From assembly GCA_027485995.1 (NCBI GenBank), contig JAIXPW010000195.1, forward strand, positions 1 to 38,967: 38,967 nt of DNA, given 5' to 3'. Both the position numbers and the translations under genes were made by a program. The notes below the pieces were generated by a model that was not told the origin of the DNA, did no database searches, and worked only from the letters and a program-made list of their open reading frames with translations. The stretch's first letter is position 1, and each line of letters begins with the position of its first letter. Origin of the DNA: Verrucomicrobiaceae bacterium. Its GTDB lineage: Bacteria > Verrucomicrobiota > Verrucomicrobiia > Verrucomicrobiales > Akkermansiaceae. Shown here piece after piece: positions 25,736-33,262 of the stretch.

Positions 25736-26068
25736 ATGAGCGCACTTTTTTCATTCTTCGGTCCATTTGTCGCGACTGGAGTTCTTACAATGGCTTCATT
25801 GGGATTGATTGTCGTGCTCAGGTCGGACAGGGCGGAGCCAGACTCGCGCGGGAGATTGAGTCAGCTTGCCTCGATGCATGGTTGGTTGTTGGCAGCGTCC
25901 ATGCCGGTTTTCGCGGCCCTGTTCGTGATCAACTTGGCTGATGGAGCCGCTGAGAGAGGATATGATTCAGCGCTGTTTGGGATTGTTGGAGGAGTGGTAT
26001 TCGGGTTCTGGATGCTTGGGAGAGCGGCGCTGTTCCCGAACAAGAACAACCAAGCGAACAAGCCGTGA
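25736..26068 (+). CDS. Cassette 8: small multi-helix membrane protein
   Basis: A 110-residue protein starting MSALFSFFGPFVATGVLTM. Three hydrophobic helices are visible (about 5-28, 46-66 and 77-98), separated by a polar loop (SDRAEPDSRGRLSQ), with an Asn/Lys-rich tail. An open frame begins at 25700, but that start lies inside attC 7. The last codons overlap the left core of the next site. No family recognised. Confidence 0.65.
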   Translation: MSALFSFFGPFVATGVLTMASLGLIVVLRSDRAEPDSRGRLSQLASMHGWLLAASMPVFAALFVINLADGAAERGYDSALFGIVGGVVFGFWMLGRAALFPNKNNQANKP

Positions 26069-26198
26069 GTGCCAAGCGGCGACAACGTCCTTCTATGATT
26101 ACCGGGCTTAATCTCGCCGGTGCCACCACGAATCGTAGAACTCGAATTCAAGGTCGACGCCTCGCCCCTGTCAGGCTCAGGTCGACTCGACGTTCCGC
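26053..26198 (+). repeat. attC site 8 (unusual, up to 146 bp)
   Basis: Left core AGCGAAC (26053-26059). A convincing inner stem follows (CGTGAGTGCCAAGCGGCG against CGCCGGTGCCACCACG, ending 26130), but no normal right core comes straight after it; GTAGAAC at about 26135 would be the decayed candidate. A good right core GTTCCGC sits at 26192-26198, 9 bases before the next gene. Either the site is very long or extra DNA lies between its stem and its right core. Confidence 0.5.
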
Positions 26199-26206
26199 CG
26201 GAAGCT

Positions 26207-26626
26207 ATGAGACCTACCAGTGAAACAGCGTGGTGGATCGTCACCTACACGATGGCAAGGCGTGGCCAGTCGGAGGATCCGCCAAGGAGCATTCCGGCTC
26301 AAGTTCTTCGTAAACAGGTGATGGTGCGTTGCGCGCACTGGCGGGAAGCATTCATGAAGGCAAGACGGATCGGAATGGATGATGAACTCTCACATGCTGA
26401 CCGCGAGGTATGGCAATACATGGGGATCAATGAACTCATCCCGATACCTGAGAAGAATGAGGACGGACTGTTCCTTGGGGTGATTGACCTCACGGAGAAG
26501 GGGAAGACATTGGAAGACATTTTTCGGGACTGTACCGAGGATTACTCGTTCGAGCGCAAGTTTGAGGAGGAACGCGGGGGAAATTGCTACCGGGCAATCC
26601 TCAATCCCGATCAGGCGGGCTTCTAG
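26207..26626 (+). CDS. Cassette 9: soluble hypothetical protein
   Basis: A 139-residue protein starting at the ATG 9 bases after GTTCCGC; an open frame to 26120 (GTG) overlaps attC 8 and is less likely. The N-terminal part WWIVTYTMA ... KQVMVRCAHWREAFMKARRIGMDDE ... WQYMGINELIPI resembles the strand-helix-strand layout of DUF4288-type small proteins, but I am not sure. It has a conserved-looking W pair and no membrane segment. Its TAG stop touches the left part of attC 9. Confidence 0.65.
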   Translation: MRPTSETAWWIVTYTMARRGQSEDPPRSIPAQVLRKQVMVRCAHWREAFMKARRIGMDDELSHADREVWQYMGINELIPIPEKNEDGLFLGVIDLTEKGKTLEDIFRDCTEDYSFERKFEEERGGNCYRAILNPDQAGF

Positions 26627-26690
26627 GCCTCATCCCGGGCTCCCAAAGGCCCCTGCAGCCAGTGATCAGGAGAACTTAAAGATGTTAGGC
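26627..26690 (+). repeat. attC site 9 (about 64 bp, last in array, partly decayed)
   Basis: The right core GTTAGGC is perfect (26684-26690) and sits in GATGTTAGGCC. The left side reads GGCCTCATC, its complement with two bases missing. The inner stem is weak (CCCGGGCTCCCAAAGGCCCCTGC). It marks the right edge of the array, 48 bases before the ABC transporter start. Confidence 0.6.
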
Positions 26691-26737
26691 CAAATGGCTT
26701 GGCATCAAGGTTTGGCGGACCTATAGCTCGCCGCCTC

Positions 26738-28561
26738 ATGGCAGCCGGAACCGTCTCCTTCGACCGTTTGACCCGGAAGAGGCTTGCCCAAGTGGTGCAA
26801 GGGTTCCTCCAGTCGGACGACGGCGGAAAGGGCCGCAGGCTGGCGATCCTGTTGGTGCTCTTGATGCTGGTGATCAATGCCTTGAACGTGATGACCAGCT
26901 ATGTGGGCCGGGATTTCATGTCGGCGATCGAGCGTCGGAACCCGAGTGTGTTCGCCCAGCAGGCGATCCTCTACATCGTGATGTTTGCCTGTTCGACGGC
27001 GGCGGCGGTGTTTTTTCGCTTCTGTGAGGAGCGGCTGGGGCTGCTGTGGCGGGAGTCCCTGACACGACAGCTCACGGAGGCCTACCTGAAGTATTGCCTG
27101 CGGCGGCATGCCGACACGGAAAGCGTGGCGAATCCGGACCAGCGGATCGCGGAGGACGTGCGTGCGTTCACCACCACGTCGCTGAGCTTTGCCCTGTTGC
27201 TGTTGAATGGAACCTTCACGGTGATTGCGTTTTCCGGGGTGCTGTGGTCGATCAGCCGGACGCTGTTCGTGGTGGCGGTGGTCTATGCGGCCGGGGGCTC
27301 GGCCCTGGCGATCCGGCTGGGGCGGCCGCTGATCGGGCTGAATTTCCGGCAGTCCGACCGGGAGGCGAATTTCCGCTCGGAGCTGGTGCACGTGCGCGAG
27401 CATGCGGATGCGGTGGCGCTGACGCACAACGAGCCGCTTTTCAGCCGCAGGCTCTCGCAGCGGATCGGGGACTGGGCCTCGAACATGCGGCGGCTGATCG
27501 CGGTGAACCGGAACCTGTCCTTTTTCACGACGGGCTACAACCTGATGATCCAGATCATCCCGGCGCTGATCGTGGCTCCGCTGTTTTTCAGCCACAAGGT
27601 GGAGTTCGGAGTGATCACGCAGTCGGCGGGGGCCTTCGCGATTTTGCTCGGGGCGTTTTCGCTGATTGTGACACAGTTCCAGTCGATCTCGGCCTTCGCG
27701 GCGGTGATCGCGCGTCTCAGCGAGCTGGCGGGGTCGATCGAGCGGGCCATCGACCGTCCGGTGATGCCGATCGCGGTGCGCAAGGAAGCGCGGCGACTTG
27801 GCTTCGAGTCAGTCGAGCTGCTGGCGATTGAAACGGGGCTGCCCCTGGTCAGGGATCTGGATCTGGTCGTCCCGGAGCGGGCGAACGTTCTGGTCTGTGG
27901 GACCAATGCGGTGGCGCAGCGGGCGCTTTTCCACCTGATCGCGGGCGACTGTGACCGTGGATCCGGCACGCTGGTGCTGCCGGAGGATGGGCGTCTGATG
28001 CTGCTGCCGGAGCGCCCGTATCTGCCCACCGGCACGCTGCGGCAGATCATGAGGGTGGAGGGCGGTGACTTCCGTGTGAATGATCTGCGGACCCGTCAGG
28101 CCCTGCGCCTGCTGAAGCTGGATGACGTGGTGGCGAGGGTTGGCGGGGTGGACACGATCCGCGACTGGAATGAGGTGCTTTCACTGGGAGAGCAGCAGTT
28201 GTTTTCCTGCGTCCGGGCGATCGCGGCGAATCCGGATTTCATCGTTATCGACCGTCCTGGAACGACCTTGAAGAACCCCGAACTCGAGGATGTGCTGACG
28301 GCGTTTCGGAAAATGGGACAGGGCAGTCTGGTCCTCGGCGGCACCAGCGAGGCGAGCGAGCTGTTTGATGCGCTGTTGACGATCGAGATGGACGGAACGT
28401 GGAGCTACGTCCCGCAGATCCGGGCGGTGAAGGAGGAGCCGATGGAGCCCTCAGAGCCTGACGATTCCCAGCGGGCTGACCGGCAGATCGTTCCCATCAT
28501 GACGAAGGAGGGAGACTCCGGAAACAAGGGGCAAGCGGATCTCGATTCCGCCGCCGGGTGA
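26738..28561 (+). CDS. SbmA/YddA-like ABC transporter with degenerate ATPase domain
   Basis: A 607-residue protein from ATG 26738; a TTG at 26699 would add 13 residues. The membrane half (about 30-335) has six hydrophobic segments and the family motif NPDQRIAEDVRAF (132-144), as in ABC_membrane_2 exporters such as YddA, SbmA/BacA and ABCD. The nucleotide-binding half (about 350-555) keeps the layout but not the chemistry. Walker A reads GTNAVAQR (388-395) without GKS/T; the Q-loop reads LLPERPYLP with Glu for Gln; Walker B ends IDRPG without the catalytic Glu; the H-loop reads GGTSEA without His. Only the signature LSLGEQQ (481-487) is normal. The C terminus overlaps the next gene tail to tail. 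Likely inner-membrane; substrate unknown. Confidence 0.87.
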   Translation: MAAGTVSFDRLTRKRLAQVVQGFLQSDDGGKGRRLAILLVLLMLVINALNVMTSYVGRDFMSAIERRNPSVFAQQAILYIVMFACSTAAAVFFRFCEERLGLLWRESLTRQLTEAYLKYCLRRHADTESVANPDQRIAEDVRAFTTTSLSFALLLLNGTFTVIAFSGVLWSISRTLFVVAVVYAAGGSALAIRLGRPLIGLNFRQSDREANFRSELVHVREHADAVALTHNEPLFSRRLSQRIGDWASNMRRLIAVNRNLSFFTTGYNLMIQIIPALIVAPLFFSHKVEFGVITQSAGAFAILLGAFSLIVTQFQSISAFAAVIARLSELAGSIERAIDRPVMPIAVRKEARRLGFESVELLAIETGLPLVRDLDLVVPERANVLVCGTNAVAQRALFHLIAGDCDRGSGTLVLPEDGRLMLLPERPYLPTGTLRQIMRVEGGDFRVNDLRTRQALRLLKLDDVVARVGGVDTIRDWNEVLSLGEQQLFSCVRAIAANPDFIVIDRPGTTLKNPELEDVLTAFRKMGQGSLVLGGTSEASELFDALLTIEMDGTWSYVPQIRAVKEEPMEPSEPDDSQRADRQIVPIMTKEGDSGNKGQADLDSAAG

Positions 28562-31489
28562 GGTCGGCGGGCGGGTGAGATCGAGGTGCCATTTCCCGCC
28601 GCTGAGTTTCAGTGAGAATGTCACCGGGCCGTAGTAGGTGGAAAGCTGGCTCACGCCGTTGGTGCGGCCATTGGCAAACCACTCCGGCGGCATGCCGGCG
28701 GCCAGGATGAGGGTGTCATCGGCCGCGCGTTCGTGGGCGAAGAGTCCGGCGAAGCCCAGCACATACTCGGCCCCGATCCAGGTGTGCGGCAGGTCGCCGA
28801 AATGGCCGGGGCTCTGCGGGTCCTTCCAGGTGATTTCCGGCCACTGGTTCCAAACGGCGGGGCGACGGTCCTGAAGGAGGAAGGTGAGCAGCTCGATGGC
28901 ATCGGCCCGACGTCCGAGGCGGGTGAGGGCGGAAACGATCCGCATTTCGTAGGCGGAGTAGTTGTTCCAGGAGATGGCGCCGCTGATGCGGTCGCGGAAG
29001 CCCTTCAGGTAGCGGTCGAAGGTGTCCTGCAATCCGTCGGCGGGAAGGACCTCGAGGCCATCAAGGATCATCATCGCCACGGCGGTGGCGGCGGGATCGA
29101 AGTCCGCCCACTCGACCGAGCCGGGAATGTACGGGATCTCCCGTAGTTCCATGGTGAGGCGGAGGGATTCCCGGACGGCGGCGATCAGCGCGGAGGTGGT
29201 TTCCTGGATCATCGACTGCTCGCTTTCCGGTCGGGCGAGATGCCTGGCGAGCCGCTGGATGTCGATCAGTCCGCGGATGGCCCAGAAGTCGTCCCAGTAG
29301 GAATGAACGGGATGGGCAAGGTAGCCTTCATGACTGGCGGATTCGGGCAGCAGGCCACGAAAGGCGCGTTTGTCGGGGAGATCCGCGCTTTCCGCCGGGC
29401 GGCTCTCAAGCAGCTCGCGGGTGTGATGGATGCAGCGGAGGGCGGATGGCCAGAGCTCGTTCGCAAAGGAGTCGCCCGCACCGAAGCGGTGGCACTCGGC
29501 GATGCCGTAGAGCCATTGGCCCTGGCTATCGTACTCGACGAGCCAGTCAGGCCCCTTTTCATCGACGCAGCAGGGAACGAAGCCGTCGTCGCGAAGGAAG
29601 GGTTCATACCAGCGCATGAAATCGACATACGGGCCGAGGCTTCCGGCGCGGGCAAGGGCGGCCCCCATGACGACGCCATCGCGAATCCAGGCGCGTGTGT
29701 AGCGTCGCGGACCGGGGTGGATGGCCGCGCCGTGGCGGTTGACGAGGATGTGGGCGGCGGCGGTTTTCCAGGCCTGGGCGGCGTCCTCCCAGTCGGGTGG
29801 GACGTCGAAGCGGGTTTGGGCGAGGGCTTCGTTCCACTGACGTTTCACGTCTTTCAGCACCGGCTGGGAGGGGGGGCGGGAGGCGTGGTCGAAGGGGAGG
29901 AAGACAGACCGTTCCTCAGATGCTCCGGCTGGGAGATCGATCTGGAAGGTGAAGACCGCCTCGGCGAGCCCGAGGGGGTCCTCGGCCTTCTGGACGGAGG
30001 GCGGGTGGCCGCTGCGGAGGTTTTCGACGAGCGGACCGGAGGCGAAAGGCTGGGCCGCGGTTCGATTCGGTGGGCTCATCGGGATGATCCGGCGGGTGCC
30101 GTTCAGCAGGCAGACCGGGCCTTCGAACTCGATGCTGGAAATGGCGCTCTTTCCGCCGAGGCGGCCGTGGTGCTGCCAGGGCGGAGTCGCCTGGAAGGGA
30201 CGGATCGCGAGATGGAGCTGGATGGATCGGGGCTGGTTGGAGGAGTTCCCGAGGATGTAGCGGACGAGGGTGCCTCCGTCGGCGGGTTCGGCGGCGACTT
30301 CGAGGGAAAGCTCCCCGCAGGACCAGTGCGAGCGGGGCAGGGGCATCCAGCCGTCTTCGAGGGATTGGTGGATGGTTGCGTCTTGCCAGGTCCAGAGTTG
30401 TGCGCCGTCGTGAATGAAGGGCTCGATCGACGGGCTGGCGGCATCGATTTCCACGAGTCCTTCCTCGTTCATCATGGACTGGGGGCCACCGTCGGGCGAG
30501 CCGATCGGGGTGAGCAGGGTCTGGCGTCGCAGCCAGTATTTTGGAAAGGCACCGGGCTCGGAAGAGATGGCGATGGCGTGGAGGAATTCGTCGTCAGAGC
30601 GCGAGAATTCGGGTCCTTTCCATTCGATGCTCCCGAGGGCGGCTCCGGGCAGAAAGGTGAGACGGACACGCTGGGTGGCGGGACCTTGCAAGGGCACGGC
30701 GGTGCGGGTGCCTAGGACCCGGCGCAATTCCAGAATCTCCCGCCATTCGCTGCCGTGCAGAGCCTCGATTTTCAAATCCCGCGCACCCTCGGGCTGCCAG
30801 TGGAGGATCAGGCCGCCGAGCTCGCGGGGGCGGCCGAAGTCCAGCTCGACCCATGGGGCTTCATCGCTGGCATCGCTGCTCCAGCCGTCCCCGGCAAGCA
30901 GTGATTCGGCTTTTCCGGAGGATGCCTCGCAGCAAACGGCCACCAGCGGACCGGTGTCCACCCATTGGAAACCCTCGATGCTCAGGGTCCCTGCGCCGCC
31001 TTCGCCGGCGGCGATGGCGAACTCGATCACGCCGATCGCGGAAGGAACCCCGCCGCCGGCCGGGCCCCAGGCGAAGGGCATCCGGCTGCTGGGGATCACC
31101 ACTTCGCGCCAGTCATCGGAAACCACCAGCGGTTCCTCGCTCCAGCGCCAGACATTGGTGCCGGAGGGATCGACGATCTTGAACTCGAAGCGATTGGGCG
31201 GCACCTCGCCCCGCAGGCGGAATCGGAACTCCCAGGTCTCGGAAAGCGGGATCCGGATTTCCTTTCGCGCCACCACGAAGCCGCCTCCGCCGTTGAAATC
31301 AAAGTTCATCTGCAAAGCCCGGCCTCGTGGGGACTCAGGGCTGCTCAGTTTCAGTTCCGCCAGCCCCGACGCCACGGGCATCCACGACTCGGGGGACTCG
31401 AATCCATCCACGATCAACGGTTTTTCCACGAATCCTGCCACGCAGAGTCGAATACCAATCAGACACGGCTGCGGACCAGAAAAATGCAC
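28451..31489 (-). CDS. Large six-hairpin glycosidase-like protein with two carbohydrate-binding-type domains
   Basis: About 1012 residues. Residues 25-178 resemble a CBM11/CIA30-like jelly roll (LIVDGFESPESW, WEFRFRLRGEVPPNRFEFKIVD). Residues 185-290 look like a discoidin domain (WSSDASDEAPWVELDFGRPRELGGLILHW). The rest, from about 560, is an (alpha/alpha)6 toroid like glucoamylase-type or amylo-glucosidase enzymes: GPRRYTRAWIRDGVVMGAALARAG, HSYWDDFWAIRGLIDIQ, HTWIGAEYVLGFAGLFA. The start is uncertain: GTG 31489 is the farthest in-frame start, and the N terminus (HFSGPQPCLIGIRLCVAGF) is a poor signal peptide, so a frameshift or different start is possible. Its last 111 bases overlap the ABC transporter gene. 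GH family not assigned. Confidence 0.75.
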   Translation of the reverse strand: MHFSGPQPCLIGIRLCVAGFVEKPLIVDGFESPESWMPVASGLAELKLSSPESPRGRALQMNFDFNGGGGFVVARKEIRIPLSETWEFRFRLRGEVPPNRFEFKIVDPSGTNVWRWSEEPLVVSDDWREVVIPSSRMPFAWGPAGGGVPSAIGVIEFAIAAGEGGAGTLSIEGFQWVDTGPLVAVCCEASSGKAESLLAGDGWSSDASDEAPWVELDFGRPRELGGLILHWQPEGARDLKIEALHGSEWREILELRRVLGTRTAVPLQGPATQRVRLTFLPGAALGSIEWKGPEFSRSDDEFLHAIAISSEPGAFPKYWLRRQTLLTPIGSPDGGPQSMMNEEGLVEIDAASPSIEPFIHDGAQLWTWQDATIHQSLEDGWMPLPRSHWSCGELSLEVAAEPADGGTLVRYILGNSSNQPRSIQLHLAIRPFQATPPWQHHGRLGGKSAISSIEFEGPVCLLNGTRRIIPMSPPNRTAAQPFASGPLVENLRSGHPPSVQKAEDPLGLAEAVFTFQIDLPAGASEERSVFLPFDHASRPPSQPVLKDVKRQWNEALAQTRFDVPPDWEDAAQAWKTAAAHILVNRHGAAIHPGPRRYTRAWIRDGVVMGAALARAGSLGPYVDFMRWYEPFLRDDGFVPCCVDEKGPDWLVEYDSQGQWLYGIAECHRFGAGDSFANELWPSALRCIHHTRELLESRPAESADLPDKRAFRGLLPESASHEGYLAHPVHSYWDDFWAIRGLIDIQRLARHLARPESEQSMIQETTSALIAAVRESLRLTMELREIPYIPGSVEWADFDPAATAVAMMILDGLEVLPADGLQDTFDRYLKGFRDRISGAISWNNYSAYEMRIVSALTRLGRRADAIELLTFLLQDRRPAVWNQWPEITWKDPQSPGHFGDLPHTWIGAEYVLGFAGLFAHERAADDTLILAAGMPPEWFANGRTNGVSQLSTYYGPVTFSLKLSGGKWHLDLTRPPTSPGGGIEIRLPLVSGVSLLRHDGNDLPVSPLGIVRL

Positions 31490-31507
31490 CCGCCATGGAT
31501 CATGCTG

Positions 31508-32173
31508 TCAGCTCTGATCTTCGCAAATCCCGCCGGCTTTCAACTCCTCGAAAGTTCGGATGATCGGCACCGGCTTGAGCGCCGGGCGGTTGAATGGCTC
31601 CTCGGGAATCCCCTTTACCGGAAGGCCGGTCAGCTTTCCCAGACCCAGCGCGAAGGAAATGGACTCGGCGCGACTGCGTGAAGAGGTGAATTCCAGCAAT
31701 TGGCCCGGACCCACGAGGGAGACTTCGTGACCGGTTCCAGATTTGTATCCACCGTAAACGAATCGGAACCGAACGTGGTCAAAATCGCCAAGAGACCATG
31801 TCCGCCTGGAAATCGTGACGCCTCCCAGGCGGAAAACGGATTCGAAACCGCTGAGATCCGGGTGCAGGAGCAGCGTCTTGCGAGCCAGCAGTCCTTTCAA
31901 TCCCGCGAAGGTGGCCAGAAGCGGCAAGCACATGAGGAGTGAGAATGCACCCCAATGAATGGCCGTCCAGAGCAGATCTTCATGGAATCCCGGTGAAAAC
32001 TGAGTCCCGACGATCCAAGCGACGAAGGCGGCCACGCAGGCCAGGAGGGCGTTGATGATCCTGGATAAAACGGCTTTGAATCCAGCCACAGCTAGTTCAA
32101 ACCCGGGCCGTCCTGCGCCGCCAGGTACAAGCCGCAGTCGGTAGGGATTCGGGGCTTTGGGGATATCGATCAT
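31508..32173 (-). CDS. Membrane protein of unknown function
   Basis: A 221-residue protein starting MIDIPKAPNPYRLRLVPG. Two hydrophobic helices lie at about 36-57 (LSRIINALLACVAAFVAWIVG) and 70-92 (AIHWGAFSLLMCLPLLATFAGL). The remainder is a cytoplasmic or periplasmic beta-rich domain (LSGFESVFRLGGVTISRRTWSLGDFDHVRFRF ... GHEVSLVGPGQLLEFTSSRSRAESISFALGLGKLTGLP), a layout seen in PH-like membrane proteins. It precedes the large glycosidase gene by 18 bases on the same strand and diverges from the second sigma factor across 104 bases. No family name assigned. Confidence 0.68.
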   Translation of the reverse strand: MIDIPKAPNPYRLRLVPGGAGRPGFELAVAGFKAVLSRIINALLACVAAFVAWIVGTQFSPGFHEDLLWTAIHWGAFSLLMCLPLLATFAGLKGLLARKTLLLHPDLSGFESVFRLGGVTISRRTWSLGDFDHVRFRFVYGGYKSGTGHEVSLVGPGQLLEFTSSRSRAESISFALGLGKLTGLPVKGIPEEPFNRPALKPVPIIRTFEELKAGGICEDQS

Positions 32174-32277
32174 CGTCTCTCAGGTCGAGGTCCTGATTCT
32201 TCTTCGAGACGGGAAGGAAGCAGTATTTCGGAAGATTTTACAGACAAACGGACCTTCTGAAGGCATTTTTCCCATGA

Positions 32278-32808
32278 ATGGCGCAATCGTTGGCAATCGA
32301 ATGGAAACAGTGGCTGACCGAGAACGGTCCGCGGCTGCTTTTGTTCGCGCGTGGCTGGAGCCAGTGCAAGCAGGATGCCGAAGATCTGGTGCAGGAAGCC
32401 ATCCTCCGGCTCTGGCATTACCAAGCCGACAAGGGGGCGACGCCTCCCGACCTCCCGCTGGCCTTTTCCACCATCCGCTTCTGTGGTCTCAACCACCATC
32501 GCTCCGAGACCCGCCGCCGCAATCGCGAGGGCTCGGTGATCTACCTCAATGACTTTCAGGACGTCTGGCTTGATCCGGTCATGGAGGACGATGAAGAGGC
32601 CGTTTTCCTCCGAGAAGCGGTCGAAAAGCTCAGCCCGAAACTCCGCGAAGTCGTTGTCATGAAGACCTGGGGTGGCCTGACCTTTGCTCAGATTTCGGAA
32701 ACCCTCGCCATTTCTCCGAACACCGCCGCATCCCGCTACCGGTACGCGCTCGACCAACTTTCCCACGAACTCCGTCGCCTGAAGGAAAACCGCCATGCAA
32801 GCGCCTGA
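32278..32808 (+). CDS. Second ECF-type sigma factor
   Basis: A 176-residue protein. Region 2: RLLLFARGWSQCKQDAEDLVQEAILRLWHYQADKG, with NHHRSETRRRNREGS after it. Region 4: AVEKLSPKLREVVVMKTWGGLTFAQISETLAISPNTAASRYRYALDQLSHEL, a clear helix-turn-helix. It starts at ATG 32278 and overlaps the next gene by 14 bases (32795-32808), which points to a co-regulated sigma/anti-sigma unit. Unlike the first sigma factor it is not followed by a FecR-type protein. Confidence 0.9.
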   Translation: MAQSLAIEWKQWLTENGPRLLLFARGWSQCKQDAEDLVQEAILRLWHYQADKGATPPDLPLAFSTIRFCGLNHHRSETRRRNREGSVIYLNDFQDVWLDPVMEDDEEAVFLREAVEKLSPKLREVVVMKTWGGLTFAQISETLAISPNTAASRYRYALDQLSHELRRLKENRHASA

Positions 32809-33262
32809 TCCCATCGAAGCCGCCCTCGCCCGTTTGATGCCGACCGCCATGAGCGCGTCCGGCCAGCGTTCCATTGAGGACATGCTCGATGGGCTCGCTG
32901 CGGAGTCGAAAATCGTCCGCGTCCGGGATTGGAAACGACCCGTGATCGGCGTCGGCATCGCGGCTGCAATTGCCGCCATGGTGACCCTCCCTGGCCTTCT
33001 CAAGAGCGGTGCGGAAATCGTTTCCTCGCCCCAAGTACGGTCGGATGTGGCCTCACTGGGGGCCTTCCTGGTTGAAAAATCCGAGCGGGTGGAATCGATG
33101 TCCGACGAGGGATGGGTCGCCGATCCCGATGGCTCGGCCATGCAGGCCGTCCGGCTGCGGATGGTCAGTGAAGATGTGGTCCGCGACGAGGAGACCGGTT
33201 ACACGGTCAAGATCTCCGAACCCAGGGATGAGATCCTGCTCATGCCTGTCAGCGACTTCTGA
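32795..33262 (+). CDS. Probable membrane anti-sigma-like protein
   Basis: A 155-residue protein. A helical N-terminal part (PIEAALARLMPTAMSASGQRSIEDMLDGLAAES, 5-38) lies before one hydrophobic helix (about 49-69, VIGVGIAAAIAAMVTLPGLL). The remaining 85 residues would lie outside the membrane. A weak ribosome site (AAGGA) precedes the ATG. Small size, single helix, and overlap with both sigma gene and next gene suggest an anti-sigma factor, but no zinc-binding HxxxCxxC motif or known family is seen, so this is inference. Confidence 0.6.
   Translation: MQAPDPIEAALARLMPTAMSASGQRSIEDMLDGLAAESKIVRVRDWKRPVIGVGIAAAIAAMVTLPGLLKSGAEIVSSPQVRSDVASLGAFLVEKSERVESMSDEGWVADPDGSAMQAVRLRMVSEDVVRDEETGYTVKISEPRDEILLMPVSDF

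Larger units (their letters stand above)
21997..26690 (+). mobile_element. Integron-type gene-cassette array without integrase (CALIN-like)
   Basis: Nine small genes in the same direction, each followed by one attC-like site. Sites are mostly 89-97 bases long, start with a left core ending in AAC and end with a complementary right core beginning GTT, with an imperfect inner stem (L''/L'). Best pairs: GCCTAAC/GTTAGGC (site 1), GCCGAAC/GTTCGGC (site 2), GCAGAAC/GTTCTGC (site 4). Gene starts lie 8-62 bases after each right core, as in integron cassettes. Base composition is visibly less GC-rich than both flanks. No tyrosine recombinase gene is present in the window. Sites 5-9 have weakened cores. 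Confidence 0.8.

Noticed and set aside
22482..26690. The spaced repeats as a CRISPR array or as MITEs
   Set aside because: Spacing is a full gene length, the repeats differ greatly in sequence, and what is conserved is the paired core and stem, which fits attC and not CRISPR or a copied MITE.
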